Below are positions 43,830-55,272 of a stretch of DNA of 64,000 nucleotides, piece by piece (position 1 is the first letter of the stretch; every line of letters starts with the position of its first letter). Under the pieces are notes generated by a model. The model did not search any database. It was not told where the DNA came from and was given only the letters and a program-made list of their open reading frames with translations. The DNA comes from Kitagawia praeruptora (Eukaryota; Streptophyta; Magnoliopsida; Apiales; Apiaceae), in the NCBI GenBank assembly GCA_037693485.1, contig CM075350.1:60306001-60370000 (forward strand). Reading direction: 5' to 3'. The position numbers and the translations under genes were made by a program.

Positions 43830-46541
43830 ATGCGAACACGCTTACAAGCTCGTTTAGAAGAACTGGCGGAAGAGGATCTTGTAGAGAATAAAGAGAATAA
43901 GAAAGAGGAATCTGAAACTACAGTAGAGATGGCAGATGTAGAAGTAGTTAAGGCTTTAAAGGAATATTTTCAGCCGAAAATCAATGATATCCAGTCTAGT
44001 ATTATCAGGCTGGCCATCACGGCTAATAACTTCGAGATCAAGCCGGGCACTATTCAGATGCTACAGAATTTGGTTCGGTTTGGGGGTGCTTCTACGGAGG
44101 ATCCTAACATGCATATTCGGGACTTTATCGAGATATGTGATACTTTCAAGTTCAATGGTGTGTCGGATGATGCTATCAAGTTGAGACTTTTCCCATTTTC
44201 TCTGAAGGATAAGGCCAAGGGCTGGTTACACTCTCTACCACCTGGTTCTATTACTACATGGGAGGATCTTGCTCAGAAGTTTCTTACTAAATTCTTCCCT
44301 ATGGCGAAAACTTCAGCAATAAGGAACCAGCTAACTCAATTTCAGCAGCAATCTGGAGAGTCTTTGTGTGAGGCTTGGGAACGATACAAGGAGATGCTTC
44401 GTAGGTGTCCACATCATGGTATGCCTGACTGGATGGTTATCAATAGTTTCTACAATGGTTTGGGAGCACAGTCTAGACCTATGCTTGATGCAACATCAGG
44501 AGGAGCTCTATGGGTTAAGAGCTACGATGAAGCTTATGAACTTATTGAGACGATGGCTGTCAATGAATATCAGAATCCAACCCAGAGGCTTTCTCAAGGC
44601 AAGGTAGCAGGTATTTTTGAAGTGGATGCAGCTTCAGCTATTGCAGCTCAGTTGAAGGCTTTGAATATGAAGGTGGATTCTCTTGCAAATTATGGAGTTC
44701 AGTAGGTGGCTAGTGTTTGTGAGCTATGTGCGGGCGCACATGAGACGAATCAGTGTGCTATCTCTTCTGAATCAGCACAGCTTGTGAGTAATTTCCAGAG
44801 ACCTGCTGCACCAGTTCCAGCTACTTATCATCCTAGCAACAGGAATCATCACAACTTCAGCTGGAGCAACAATCAAGGTGCTCAACAACCTTATCAGCAG
44901 CAGTTTCAGGGACAGCAAGCGAAGCCATTCAACCAGGGCTATCAACAGCCGTATGCTCCGAGGGCACCGTATCAACCTCCGGGATTTCAGCAGCAATAAC
45001 CCCAGGCACATGCGGGGCTATCATCTAATGAAAAATCAGAAATGGATGAGTTTAGGATGATGATGAAGAACCTGCAATCTTCTCAAAAGACCTTGGAAAA
45101 CCAGATGGGACAGATTACAAGTGCCTTACTAAATATGCAACAAGGAACTCTTCCAAGTAATACAGAGGTTAATCCAGGCAAGAGGGAGGTCCATGAGCAG
45201 GTGAAAGCAGTTACTTTGAGATCGGGAAGGGTTACAACAGATCCAAAATTAGCAAATAAAGAAGATGAAGATGTTCAGAATCAGTAGGTTGAAAAATCTG
45301 CAGTGCCAAAATTTGATAAATCTGATTTAGTGGCTGATCAGCTTGATGGTGAGAAGAGCAAGAAACCTGTTGAAAAGTCTACTCCGGAGCAATCTTCAAA
45401 GAATAATCAGATCTATCCGCCTCCTCCATTTCTTGGACGCTTGCAGAAAAGTCTAGAGAAACAGTTTCAGAAATTTATGGATGTCTTCAAGAAACTGTCC
45501 TTTAACATTCCTTTTGTTGAAGCATTGGAGCAGATGTCGAGATATGCAATGTTCATGAAGGATATTTTTTCACGGAAGAGAAGGTTGGAAGAATTTGAAA
45601 TAGTGGCTTTGACAGAGGAGTGTAGTGCCGTTATACAGCAGAAGTTGCCACCTAAACTTAAGGATCCAGGAAGCTTTACAATTCCATGCACCATTGGGAA
45701 GTTGTCTTTTGACAAATGTTTATGTGATTTGGGAGCTAGTATTAATCTCATGCCCTTGTTTGTTTTCAAGCAACTTGGTCTACCGGAGCCGAAGCCAACC
45801 AACATCTCTTTGCAGTTGGCTGATAGGTCGATCACGTATCCAAGGGGTATAGTGGAGGATGTCTTGGTTAAGGTTGATAAGCTCATATTTCCTGCCGATT
45901 TTTTGATTCTAGATTTCGAAGAAGACAAGAAGATTCCCATAATCTTGGGAAGGCCCTTTCTAGCTACGGGTCGTACTTTGATTTATGTGCAAAAAGGAGA
46001 GCTTACAATGAGGGTGCAAGATCAGAATGTCACCTTTAATATGTTCAAGGCCATGAAATTTCCAACAGAGGATGAAGAGTGTTGCAGTGTGGAAATGGTT
46101 GATACGGGTCAGAGAAAGAAGTTTGATCAGTTATTGAGCGAAAAGTCGGATACGCACATGCTAAAGCATCTTATCAGTGATTCCATTGACAATTCTTCTG
46201 TTCGAGATCTTTCGAAAGTAAAGCTTGGGAAACTTCCACCACATCTGAGGTATGTCCTTTTGAATAATGAGCTAGTAATTTTTGAAGAGGGGTATGATAA
46301 CGTGTTGCGAAGGTGGAAAACCGATGATAAGGAAGAAGAAATTTTTGTTCAGCCGGTTGAGTCGGAGAAGCACTTTAGAGGTGTGAAGAAGAAAAAGAAG
46401 AAGATTTGGCCGTTGGGTAGTAAAATCAGGTTGAAGTCTGATGAAAGAGTTTTGTGGAAAGCAAGCAACCAAGATATCAACGTTCGTATGAACGGTCTTT
46501 CTGTTGAGGACGGGTCAGTTATTCTTTTGAAACCACCATGA
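43830..46541 (+). pseudogene. Athila-like gag plus aspartic protease, copy 2 (three nonsense stops)
   Basis: A single frame of 904 codons, no frameshift, with TAG 44703-44705 (CAG in copy 1), TAA 44997-44999 (CAA in copy 1) and TAG 45285-45287 (CAA in copy 1); all are C-to-T type. Gag core at about residues 60-290 (LRLFPFSLKDKAKGWL; RRCPHHGMPDWM intact here). CELCAGAHETNQC knuckle at about 44716-44755. Protease with CDLGASINLMP (45725-45757) and IILGRPFLATGR (45942-45977). A Lys-rich tail (KKKKKK near 46388) precedes the Pro-Pro stop. The protein ends where pol would normally continue into RT. Confidence 0.9.
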
Positions 46542-46659
46542 TTTGAGGAAGTAACGTCAAGCTATTGACGTTAAAGAAGCGCTTGGTGGGAGGCAACCCA
46601 CGCATTAGTGTAGGAAAAAAAAATTGAGTGTTTTTCAAAAAAAAAAAATCGAATTTTGG

Positions 46660-46815
46660 TGTGCAACGCAGGCTGCACTCTCAGCGCAGGTTGCACCTGT
46701 GTAACGCAGGTTGCGCATGCGTTACTGGTCCTTCCGCAGGTTGCCTTGTTGTTGCGCAGGCTGCGCCTGCGCGTCTGGTCTTCAGGCAGCTTGCATCCAC
46801 GCGCGCGCAGTCTGC
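46660..46815 (+). repeat. GC-rich GCGCAGGTTGC / GCAGGCTGC word array
   Basis: About eight copies of GC(A/G)CAGG(C/T)TGC-like words in 150 bp, embedded in AT-rich DNA. Related GAGCAGGCTGCG words occur in the LTRs of the same element (42527, 49267). Confidence 0.82.
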
Positions 46816-46994
46816 TTGACGAGTTGTGTGTTCGAATTTTTTGTTGTTTCAGCTGTTATAAAAAAAAAATCTTTTGACCCCCCATTCTTTTTATACTCTT
46901 ATTTAATCATCCTACACCTAATTCTTTTCCTATTTCAATTCCAAAACCCTCATCTCTCCTTCAAATCTCTAAACCTATTTCTATTCTAATTCAT

Positions 46995-47145
46995 ATTTAT
47001 TATTATTTTTATTATTATTATTTTATTATTATTATTATTATTATTTATTATTATTATTATTATTTATTATTATTATTATTATTATTATTTATTATTATTT
47101 ATTATTATTATTATTATTTATTATTTATTTATTATTATTATTATT
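46995..47145 (+). repeat. (ATT)n/(TTTA) microsatellite
   Basis: About 150 bp of ATT repeats with occasional extra T (ATTT) units. Confidence 0.95.
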
Positions 47146-48962
47146 TTTAATCCCTAAATCCTATTTCTATCTTACATCAAATTTCATACCATCTCAAATT
47201 TTTTTTCTTTTAAAATTTATATTCATCCTATCCATCATCTTATATAAACCCACCTATACATACAAATCCAATTCCTCTTCTATTTATTTAAATCTCTAAA
47301 AATTCAATTTTAAAGAGGAATTAATTGCAAGTTCACCTCTTCGATTCGTATTGGGTAAATCTTTTTCTCTAATCTTATTTTTATTACGAATTTGTGTTCT
47401 TGTAAATTGGGGGTTTTGTAGTATTCTTGTTATTTGGGAAGGTGGCCAGTCTATGGAGCTCGTACACCGTATCCACTGTCAGATTCAACCAAGGAGGATG
47501 AGGCCTTGTAGGTATGTTTTCTGTTATCCCTTGTATTTACTTCCATTCAATGCGGACATTGAATATTTTAAGTTTGGGGGTGGTTTGAGGGATTAGTAGT
47601 TGTTGTTGTATTATTTGTTCATGTGGTATTCATGCTTTGCATATTAGTAGTAGTAAATCATGCATTTATGTTCGTATTATTTACGTTTGTTTCATATAAG
47701 ACATTCTGTTTTATTTTCGTATATCATGTGAGTTCATGTTAGTTGCATTTTCATGGCATGCATAATTCATGATCTCTTAGGACGAGCTGATTCCGATTGG
47801 TAGGTAGATCTTTAATTGAGTGTGGTAATGATGAGTAGAGGGTTGATTTATAGTTCCTAAGAAATTGACTTGCATGTTACGGGAACAAAACTTTTACACA
47901 GTTTCATTGTTTGCTTTTGGGCTAGGTTGAGGTTATGCTTATTTGGATGTTTTGAGATTTAATCACTTGATTATATTTAGAATTTTCGTTATTCCCTTGA
48001 TGGCGTAGGAGCACTAAAGTCTAAGTTTGGGGGAAACCGGGGATTTCATGCTAGTTGTTAATATTTGTAAAATAATGGTTAGGTGTCAATTGGCTAGTAG
48101 CCAGCTCATGTTTATATGAGTAGTCTAGGGTTGGAATTGAGAATTCTCATTCCAGATTGCATGAAAAAAAATGGGAAAAAAATCAAAAAAAAAAGAAGAA
48201 AAAAAATAGTCAAAAATCCAATTGTTAAATGCAAAATTAACCACGAGTGAGCTCTTTAATACTCGAGTAATTAAGTCTGAGGGGACTTAGTCCTAGTAAC
48301 CTAAAGCCCTTGTGGTTTGGATTTGCTGACCTAACACTCGCTACATGGGTATTATTGTATAAGCCTTTTGGGGTCTCATTCATTGCACGGTTAAATAAGC
48401 ATGCGTATTGTATATAGTAGTATGTGTCGTAGTGTAGTAATAAAGCATGAATTCTTGGCTAACTTGAATGAGGATGGAGGTGTTTCTAAGTTATGAAGTG
48501 TTTACAGTCTATTCTATTTATAAACCTGTGATTGTCTTGGAGAAGAATAGGTATGATTTTTGATCTAGTGTTGGGAGTAATTTCTGATGAGCATCGCACA
48601 CACGCACGTTTCTGTTCATGTATTGTTAGTATACGGGGACTTAGTCGAGCTCTATTTGGATTTAGTTGCATTCTTTGAGATATTTGCTTGTTAGTTGGTT
48701 TTGGTGAGTTTGAAGGGGATCTTGCATTTTTCATATTAGTTGCATTCATGCATTGCATTGCATTAGGTTACATGGATTTTGTGGGTACATTCGCTATAGG
48801 CCCTCACGAGACCTTACTCGTCCACTAGGGCTGCCTAGGGGTTTAAAGGGCTTGTTGCATATGCCAAATGCAACCGTGATCACCTACGGAAGTGGTACTA
48901 GTTAGTTAGTTAGTTGTAATTGTTTATGCTTGAGGACAAGCATCGGTTTAAGTTTGGGGGTG

Positions 48963-50469
48963 TGATAAGTGGATTTTATATCCACTTGGAACGTTCCATA
49001 TCGGCTTAAATTGATTGTTTTGGACTCAAGTTTCTTGTAGTTTTGATGTGTTTTATGTAGTTGTGCATGTTTTCAAGAATGTCGATTAAGGTGGATGCTT
49101 CTGTCGTTTTTGGAGATTAAATTAATTAAAATTCGGATTTTCCGGGACGGTTGCGCAGTCTACACTGTTTTCGCCATATATGGAGTTCTATAAGCCCGTT
49201 TTCAGCGATCTTACTGCCCAAGCGAAGCTTAAGAGATTTTCTACAACATGGAATAGGTGTTGCACGAGCAGTCTGCGTGTGGTAGGAGCAGGTAGCACGA
49301 CAAAAAGACTGTTGGGAGCAGGGAAATTACTGTTTTGCCCTTTTCAAGTTCTAATTGTATTTTGGGCAGTTTTTGGCACCTTAATTAAATTCTAATTGTA
49401 ATAGAAGATAAATTCTTGTTGGGCAAGAAATCTAGAGCCTATATAAACACATCTAGCACTGTAATTTGTATCATCATAGTTTTATTATTGTAACATAGCT
49501 TAGATCTGCAAGGGAGAAAAGGAGAGAAGGATTCAACGCTCGTGACAAGCAACGGATCTAGATCTACTTCATCTTTTGTGTTACTTTGAATTATAGATTT
49601 GTTTTCTCAACTCTTTATTTTATTAATATTATTGCTTCTTTCTTCCATATCTTGTTATTTATCATGTTTTCATCAAATTCCATGACGATGAACGGTTCAA
49701 TTATGAGCTAATCGTTGTCATGGGATTCTAACGGAGTTATTTATGTAGCTTAGTAGTTTGATGCTTTAAAGATTACGTGTGGTGAATTCTTGATATCATT
49801 GTATGGTTGTGTTTCATGTATTTAGATGCGTCGCGAACATCTAACTTATTAATCTCTTGCGAAACGAGAGTGGATCTTGAGGTTTAGAACTTGTCATGCT
49901 AGCATAGGATAGGTTGATGTTTTAACATCATGATTTGTAGCATCAATAGAGATATTATGCTGCCCTATGTGATCTTAATAAACAACTTGTTCTTCAACCG
50001 TTATATTTTCAAATCTTATAGAGATATAGGGTCTAAGCATAATTGGTGTCTATTCATCTTCTATCTCTTTTGTGGATGTATGTTTAGTTTGGTACTCGTA
50101 TACTAAGAAGTAGCGTTTACTTATTTCGTGTTGTCTGATCAGATATCAAAACCATAACGTGCATTGATTAAAGGCGTCTACTCTAAGTGAAGTAGATAAT
50201 GAAGTTAGAGTCCCATGTTTATTCTCATATGAGTAATTCGATTCAATTCTCGTTAGTTAATTTAATTCTTAGTTTAATATTTTGCATCTTAGTTTAAATT
50301 AGATAATCAAATCTCAATTTGTTATTTGTCTTAGCAGTGAGTTAAAACCATACATTGTTGCATAGGTACATCGACTGATTTAAGACCAAAACCAGATCTC
50401 TGCGGAACGAACTTGATTTATATCTGTATTACTTGTGACCACGTGCACTTGCGTGATTTTGTGTTAACA
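48963..50469 (+). repeat. 3' LTR of Athila-like copy 2
   Basis: 1507 bp, TGATAAG...TTAACA after AAGTTTGGGGGTG. TATATAAA at 49440-49447. The right TSD AGTGT follows at 50470-50474. Confidence 0.94.
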
Positions 50470-50474
50470 AGTGT

Positions 50475-50983
50475 ACTAGGAAAAGTCTACAAAAAAGCTT
50501 AGAGAGAAATTCAAGGAAAAGCAGCTGAAGAAGTGGATCTGCTCAGAGCAAAACAAAGTTATATCACATGTTACCCAGACTTGCACAAAAGTAGTATAGA
50601 CAAGTTAGAAAAGAAAATTTATATGTTACTAGTTTTGTAAAAGTTGATTGTGCACATGTTCTACAAGTGCACAGCTTCACTTCCTTGGCTGTCAAATTTT
50701 TCATAGCAAACACATCTAAAATCTTTCAGAGAAAAAAAAAGCTAAGAATACTCTTTGTATTCACAGTTTGTAGCATACTTCGATCTAATAAAATATTAGA
50801 TTAAAGTGAGTTCGTGTGTTCTTATTTCTGTAATTTATAATTGTTAACATACACACACTCAAGCTACAACTACATCAACAGATTCAAACATGTTCACTGT
50901 TGAAAGAAAATCAAAGAAAGTTTGAAAATACATTAACTCCCCCGCCCCTCTGTATTTTCTTGGTGTGTATTTCATACTCAACA
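50475..50983 (+). repeat. Right part of 5' LTR of a third-lineage Copia element
   Basis: It ends ACTCAACA, two bases (AG) before a Copia-type primer site. The left part lies upstream of the Athila-like insertion (before 42240). A CCCCCGCCCC block lies at 50939-50948. Confidence 0.72.
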
Positions 50984-50985
50984 AG

Positions 50986-50996
50986 TGCTATCAGAG
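50986..50996 (+). promoter_or_regulatory. Primer binding site, initiator tRNA-Met (one change)
   Basis: TGCTATCAGAG, against the expected TGGTATCAGAG. It sits two bases after the LTR end. Confidence 0.82.
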
Positions 50997-51028
50997 AAGG
51001 TTGTTAAGCAAAATAGAGAAAGATCAAC

Positions 51029-53063
51029 ATGAATACACCAAAGACAAGAGGAACAGTGAAGGTCCCAAAGTTCAACAAAGAAAACTACGACCTCAAGAAG
51101 ATAGAGATGATGTTTTTCTTCATCAAAGCTACTAATCCAATGTATCATGGTATACTCAAGAATGGTCCCTTTGTTCCACCATAAGAAATACCAGAAAAGA
51201 CTATTGGAACTACCATAATTCCAAAGTCTTATATGGCTAAAGATCCATCCCAAATGGACATATACTGAAAAAGAGAAGGTTGCTCTCGACAACCATCTCA
51301 TGCTCATTATCATCGATTCCATGGAGCTTTCATTATTTGCCAAAATTGCCTCTTGTACATCTATAAAAGAAATGTAGGATCATATTGAGATATTATGTGA
51401 AGGAACTGAGGAGGTTAGAGAAAACAGGAAATAGATACTGGTCACACAGCATGAAGCTTTCATGGCTCAATCAAAAGAAAGCATCACTGAAATGTTTGAA
51501 AGATTTCACAGGCTTGTGATTGAGTTGTAAATGAATGATAAAGTCTATAGCACAAAAAGGAACTGAACATGAAGTTCTTGTTTTCTATACTGAATCACCT
51601 TGAGCAAAGTGTTTTTTCTTTAAGAGTAAGAGATCTGAACAAAATATCATATGATGTGTTGTATGGTGTGCTGAAAACTCATGAACTTGAGTTGTTGTGG
51701 AAAAGTGATATTCAAGCCAACCATGGCAAAATGGTTAACACCTCATGTGCCTTGATTGTGAACAAGTTAATCCAGGATCTTGAAGCACCTACAATCCAGT
51801 TGAGGATTGAAGAGATAGTTGATGAAGAGCCTGAAGCTGAGATTGTTGAAGAGCAAGTTGATGATGAGTTCTGCACCATGGAGGAGCTGGATGCAATGAA
51901 GAATCCCTCATTTGCCTTCATGGCTAGAAAGTTTCTAAACATCCGATTTAAGAGAAAAGAACCATTCAAGACAAGGCCTCAGAACCAGCCATTCAGCAAA
52001 GGCAAAGCACCTGTGAAACCAAATAAGAATACATTTAAATCTGGCTATGTGGATAGGTCATTGATCAGATGCTATCAATGCAATGACCTAGGGCATTTTG
52101 CTAATGAGTGCAAGAAATCAAAGAAGAAGGATATGGCAGTTCTTGAGCTAGAAGCTAAGTATGAAGCCCTTTTTAAAAAAGCAATTACCAGGAAAGGCCT
52201 ACATAGTTGAATTGAAGTGTTGGGATGACACTAAGAGTGATGAAGAAAGTGAATAATTTTGTAACTATGCCTTGATGACCAATTCTATGGTGAATCTTCA
52301 AGTAGCTCTCAGGTACCATCTCTCACTACCATAGACATGTCTGTTACTGAATTTGAACAAGTTGTTAAACAACTTAGTGTTGAAATGTTTAATATTCATA
52401 CCAGTATGACTGCTGCTAATGAAGAAATTGCTAGACTGTCTGTTGAGAATGAATTATTAAACAAGAAAATTGAGGAACTTGAATTGACTGCTAAACAAGT
52501 TGAAATTAACCTTAATCAAGAAAGTGAATATCTTATTAATAAGGTTTTATGTGTTAGTCAAGTAGAACATGCCCCTATAAAACAAATTGCTAAAAATGAG
52601 TTTAAGTTAAGAGCCTTTAAGAATTTTCTAGCCCGTTGCAGTCTTATAATGAGAAACATCAAGAAAATACTATGGCAGCTATTGGTTTTGATTATAACAC
52701 AGTCAAGAAGAGGAAAGGATGTGCTGTTGATGATAACAAGATTGTTCATGAGAATGTGCCTCATGTTTTGAAAAATGCAAAGCACCTATTTTTAAAGAGA
52801 CAACATTTAGCATAGATGAAGAAGCCTTGCTCATCAAACAAATGCTAAATGATGAGGATGAAGCACAAGCAAGTGAACAGCCAGCACCCTCAAAGAGTGA
52901 GAGTGTCAAAGTTGAAACCAACAAGCCTGTAGAAGTTGGGCCTGAACCTATTAAGATTGTTCCTGTACAATTTGTCAAAAATGAATACAACAAGAATTTA
53001 ATTTTCCTAAAAGCTACTGTAAAGTTTTTCAAATTAGAATTTAGAGAATCTGTATTGTTGTAG
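51029..53063 (+). pseudogene. Copia gag relic, third lineage
   Basis: ATG at 51029 begins MNTPKTRGTVKVPKFNKENY, a SIRE-type gag start, broken by TAA at 51182-51184 and further stops to 51560. 51569-52210 is open and holds the gag core end (LNHLEQSV...VLYGVLKTHELEL) and one zinc knuckle, CYQCNDLGHFANEC (about residues 167-180 of that segment). 52337-52771 is a coiled-coil segment; 52827-53063 is the acidic/Pro C-terminus. Pol does not follow; homology fades near 53063. Confidence 0.8.
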
Positions 53064-53943
53064 TATTGTTGAGCTATTTCTTTTATCAAAATTTTGTATA
53101 TAATGATGTGTAACACAATAAACTTATAACTGAATCATTGTTCTGTGTTCACATAAAGGTGTATGTCAGGGTGCCAACCCAAGAAAAATTTGACAATTAC
53201 TAAAGGAGGTCAATAAATAATATCAGGACATTGAAAGTGTGGTGGATTCTAGTAAATGGCTGGATAACACACTCTACTTCTTTGTAAGCGAACTATATAG
53301 TAGTAAATCACATCTGAAGCGTGTTCTAATAAAAATGTGTAGTTGTAATCATTACATTTCTACTCAATTGTTTACTTCATATTTCTTGCCTCCATATTAT
53401 TTTACCAATGCGAATCTTGAAAGGGGTGATTTTTTAGTTGTTTTTTCTGGTTTTAGAAATTTCCATTATAAGTAGAAGAAACATATCTAAATTTTTGAAA
53501 GGGAAGACTGAATTGACTTGGCGACAAAATATCATTGTTATATTTTAAGTCATCTTGGCAACAAGGTTTTAATAACTTGATCAGGAATGTTTAACTTCAT
53601 CGAAAATGATAAACCCGCATTACCTATTATATCATCGAAGATCCAACAAAGTTTTAAAGTTTAATTGGACTTGTCCTGTAAATAGCTATGGAAGAATTTT
53701 GATGCATAGTTAGAGATAAGGTAATCCTATAACTGCTAATTTAGTTATTTATTGTGAAATACACCTTGTATTACTAATGGCATAGATCTTTCGTCTCTCA
53801 AAGGAAGGTTGTGGAAAATATTGGCGAAGATATAACTTTAAATTAAAGAATTGAACATATCAATTAAAGTGTATGCTTAATATATTTGTTATTATTAAAT
53901 TTCAAGTATTAGTATTTAATTGGAACTTAAAGACATTAGGCTC
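53064..53943. other. Unassigned DNA between Copia relic and family B element
   Basis: No supported gene. A GTGGATTCTAGTAAATGGCTGG stretch at 53239-53260 might be a ruined Copia protease start (Asp-Ser-Ser for Asp-Ser-Gly), but this is weak. The rest is AT-rich with no clear repeat. GGCTC (53939-53943) is the likely TSD of the next element; its partner is outside the window. Confidence 0.4.
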
Positions 53944-55101
53944 TGTTGGTCCAGGAAAGTATTGCAGAAGGGGGGTTGAATGCAATACTAATAAATTTCA
54001 AAAACTATTTCAACAACTTAAATAGAATTTGTGATTTACTAGTAGAAGAAATGCAAACACAAGTAAAATCAAATACGAGGATTTCACAAAATAAATGTTT
54101 TATTTATTTTGCAAAGTTTTGCTACAACCTTAAGAACAAAATAGTTCTCAAGCTACAAAGACTCAAGAGATTACAGTTGTTGAGTTCTTTAATGTATAAG
54201 TAGAATGCTCTATTTATAGAGTGATAATCTACTGTACTATCACCATCAACATGGGTTGTCGAGTTGCTGTTATATTCCTTTTGCAGCTCATTCCATGATT
54301 TATTCCCATGTGATCAGCACAAAGTAACTTAAAGATGCTTTCCACATTTGAGCCACCCAGATCTAGCCGTATTCAATTTTATCTGTTCTAGACTTTACAG
54401 GTTGTTCCATGTGATCTCTCGAGCTTCAGTTATAGACTTTCCAAGCTTGCTGTAAAGGTTGAATATTACAACACGCCTGCTTCTTTTGAACATATACTCT
54501 GTCGTTTAATTTGACTTAGAAAATTCCTAAATCAAGCTGATTCTATATGACAGTATGTTTGCCACAAAGTTTGCTGTCAATGGATTACGCTTTGGTTGAC
54601 AGTATGAATTTCCCGCAGATATTACTGTCAAGAATTTAGCTTTGGTTGACAGTATGAATTCCCGCAGAGATTGCTGTCAAGAATTGTGCTTTGATTGACA
54701 GCATGTTTTTCCCGCAGAGATTGCTGTCAAGAATTCCAAACTCACTGTCGCAAACTGTATATCAAAGTTGCTGTCATTAGAATCTCCGCCAATGTTGCTG
54801 TCAAGTTGAAACTTGCTGTCGACTTCGTGAAACTTGCTGTCGACCTAGGCAACATTATGTTTCCTTGTAACCTTACTGTCAGGGCTTGACAGTAACTTTT
54901 ATTCCTTCTGTCGAACTTATGTATTTCTTGAGGCTTGAACATAATCGAACTTCTTCCAAGAATTACACTTATTACATGACAGTATTTATTTAAATTACAA
55001 GAATACATTTCAGGCTATGACAGTATGTTCTACTTAGTAAAAACTAAGTATACCAATAAAACTAGTTAAGTTGTCTATTCCATCACCCATAAATCCCAAC
55101 A
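53944..55101 (-). repeat. 3' LTR of family B Copia
   Basis: 1158 bp, TGTTGG...CCAACA, twice the family A length. On the plus strand the polypurine tract reads TCTCCCCC at 55103-55110, one base beyond. A reversed TATA box TATTTATA lies at 54211-54218 inside CTCTATTTATAGAG. Between 54545 and 55025 there are about 13 CTGTCA/TGACAG words, several in longer units such as GACAGTATGAATT...CCCGCAGA.ATTGCTGTCAAGAATT repeated three times (54600-54740). Confidence 0.9.
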
Positions 55102-55272
55102 ATCTCCCCCAATTTGTTTTTATGGACAATAAGGACAAATTTACAAATATCATGCTGACAACTTAACTAACATAGATCAGAAAGAATAAACTCTTCATTT
55201 CTGACCAATGATTAAGCTGAATTGTTTTCAAACAATATATCACAAAAGTTCACAAATTAAAAAAAACTTTAC

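Larger units (their letters stand above)
46542..48962 (+). other. 3' non-coding region of Athila-like copy 2
   Basis: 2.4 kb. The hairpin GGTGGGAGGCAACCCACGC (46584-46602) follows the stop, as in copy 1. From about 46605 to 47510 there is extra sequence absent in copy 1: a GC-rich word array (46660-46815) and an ATT microsatellite (46995-47145). From 47515 on it matches 29550-30979, including AAGTTTGGGGG motifs at about 47572, 48020 and 48950. An A-rich tract lies at 48163-48208. Confidence 0.8.
42245..50469 (+). mobile_element. Complete Athila-like Gypsy element (non-autonomous), copy 2
   Basis: 8225 bp with 5' LTR 42245-43689, tRNA-Asp primer site, gag plus protease 43830-46541, 3' non-coding region, polypurine tract and 3' LTR 48963-50469, flanked by a perfect AGTGT duplication. 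Architecture equals copy 1 (12276-32762): no RT, integrase or RNase H. It is inserted in the LTR of a Copia relic. The LTRs have diverged subtly and the 5' LTR lost two segments (about 23 and 37 bp). Confidence 0.94.

Noticed and set aside
53239..53475. Copia protease start in the 78-codon ORF VDSSKWLDN
   Set aside because: Only a few residues resemble the DSG motif and nothing downstream matches pol; noted only as a weak possibility.
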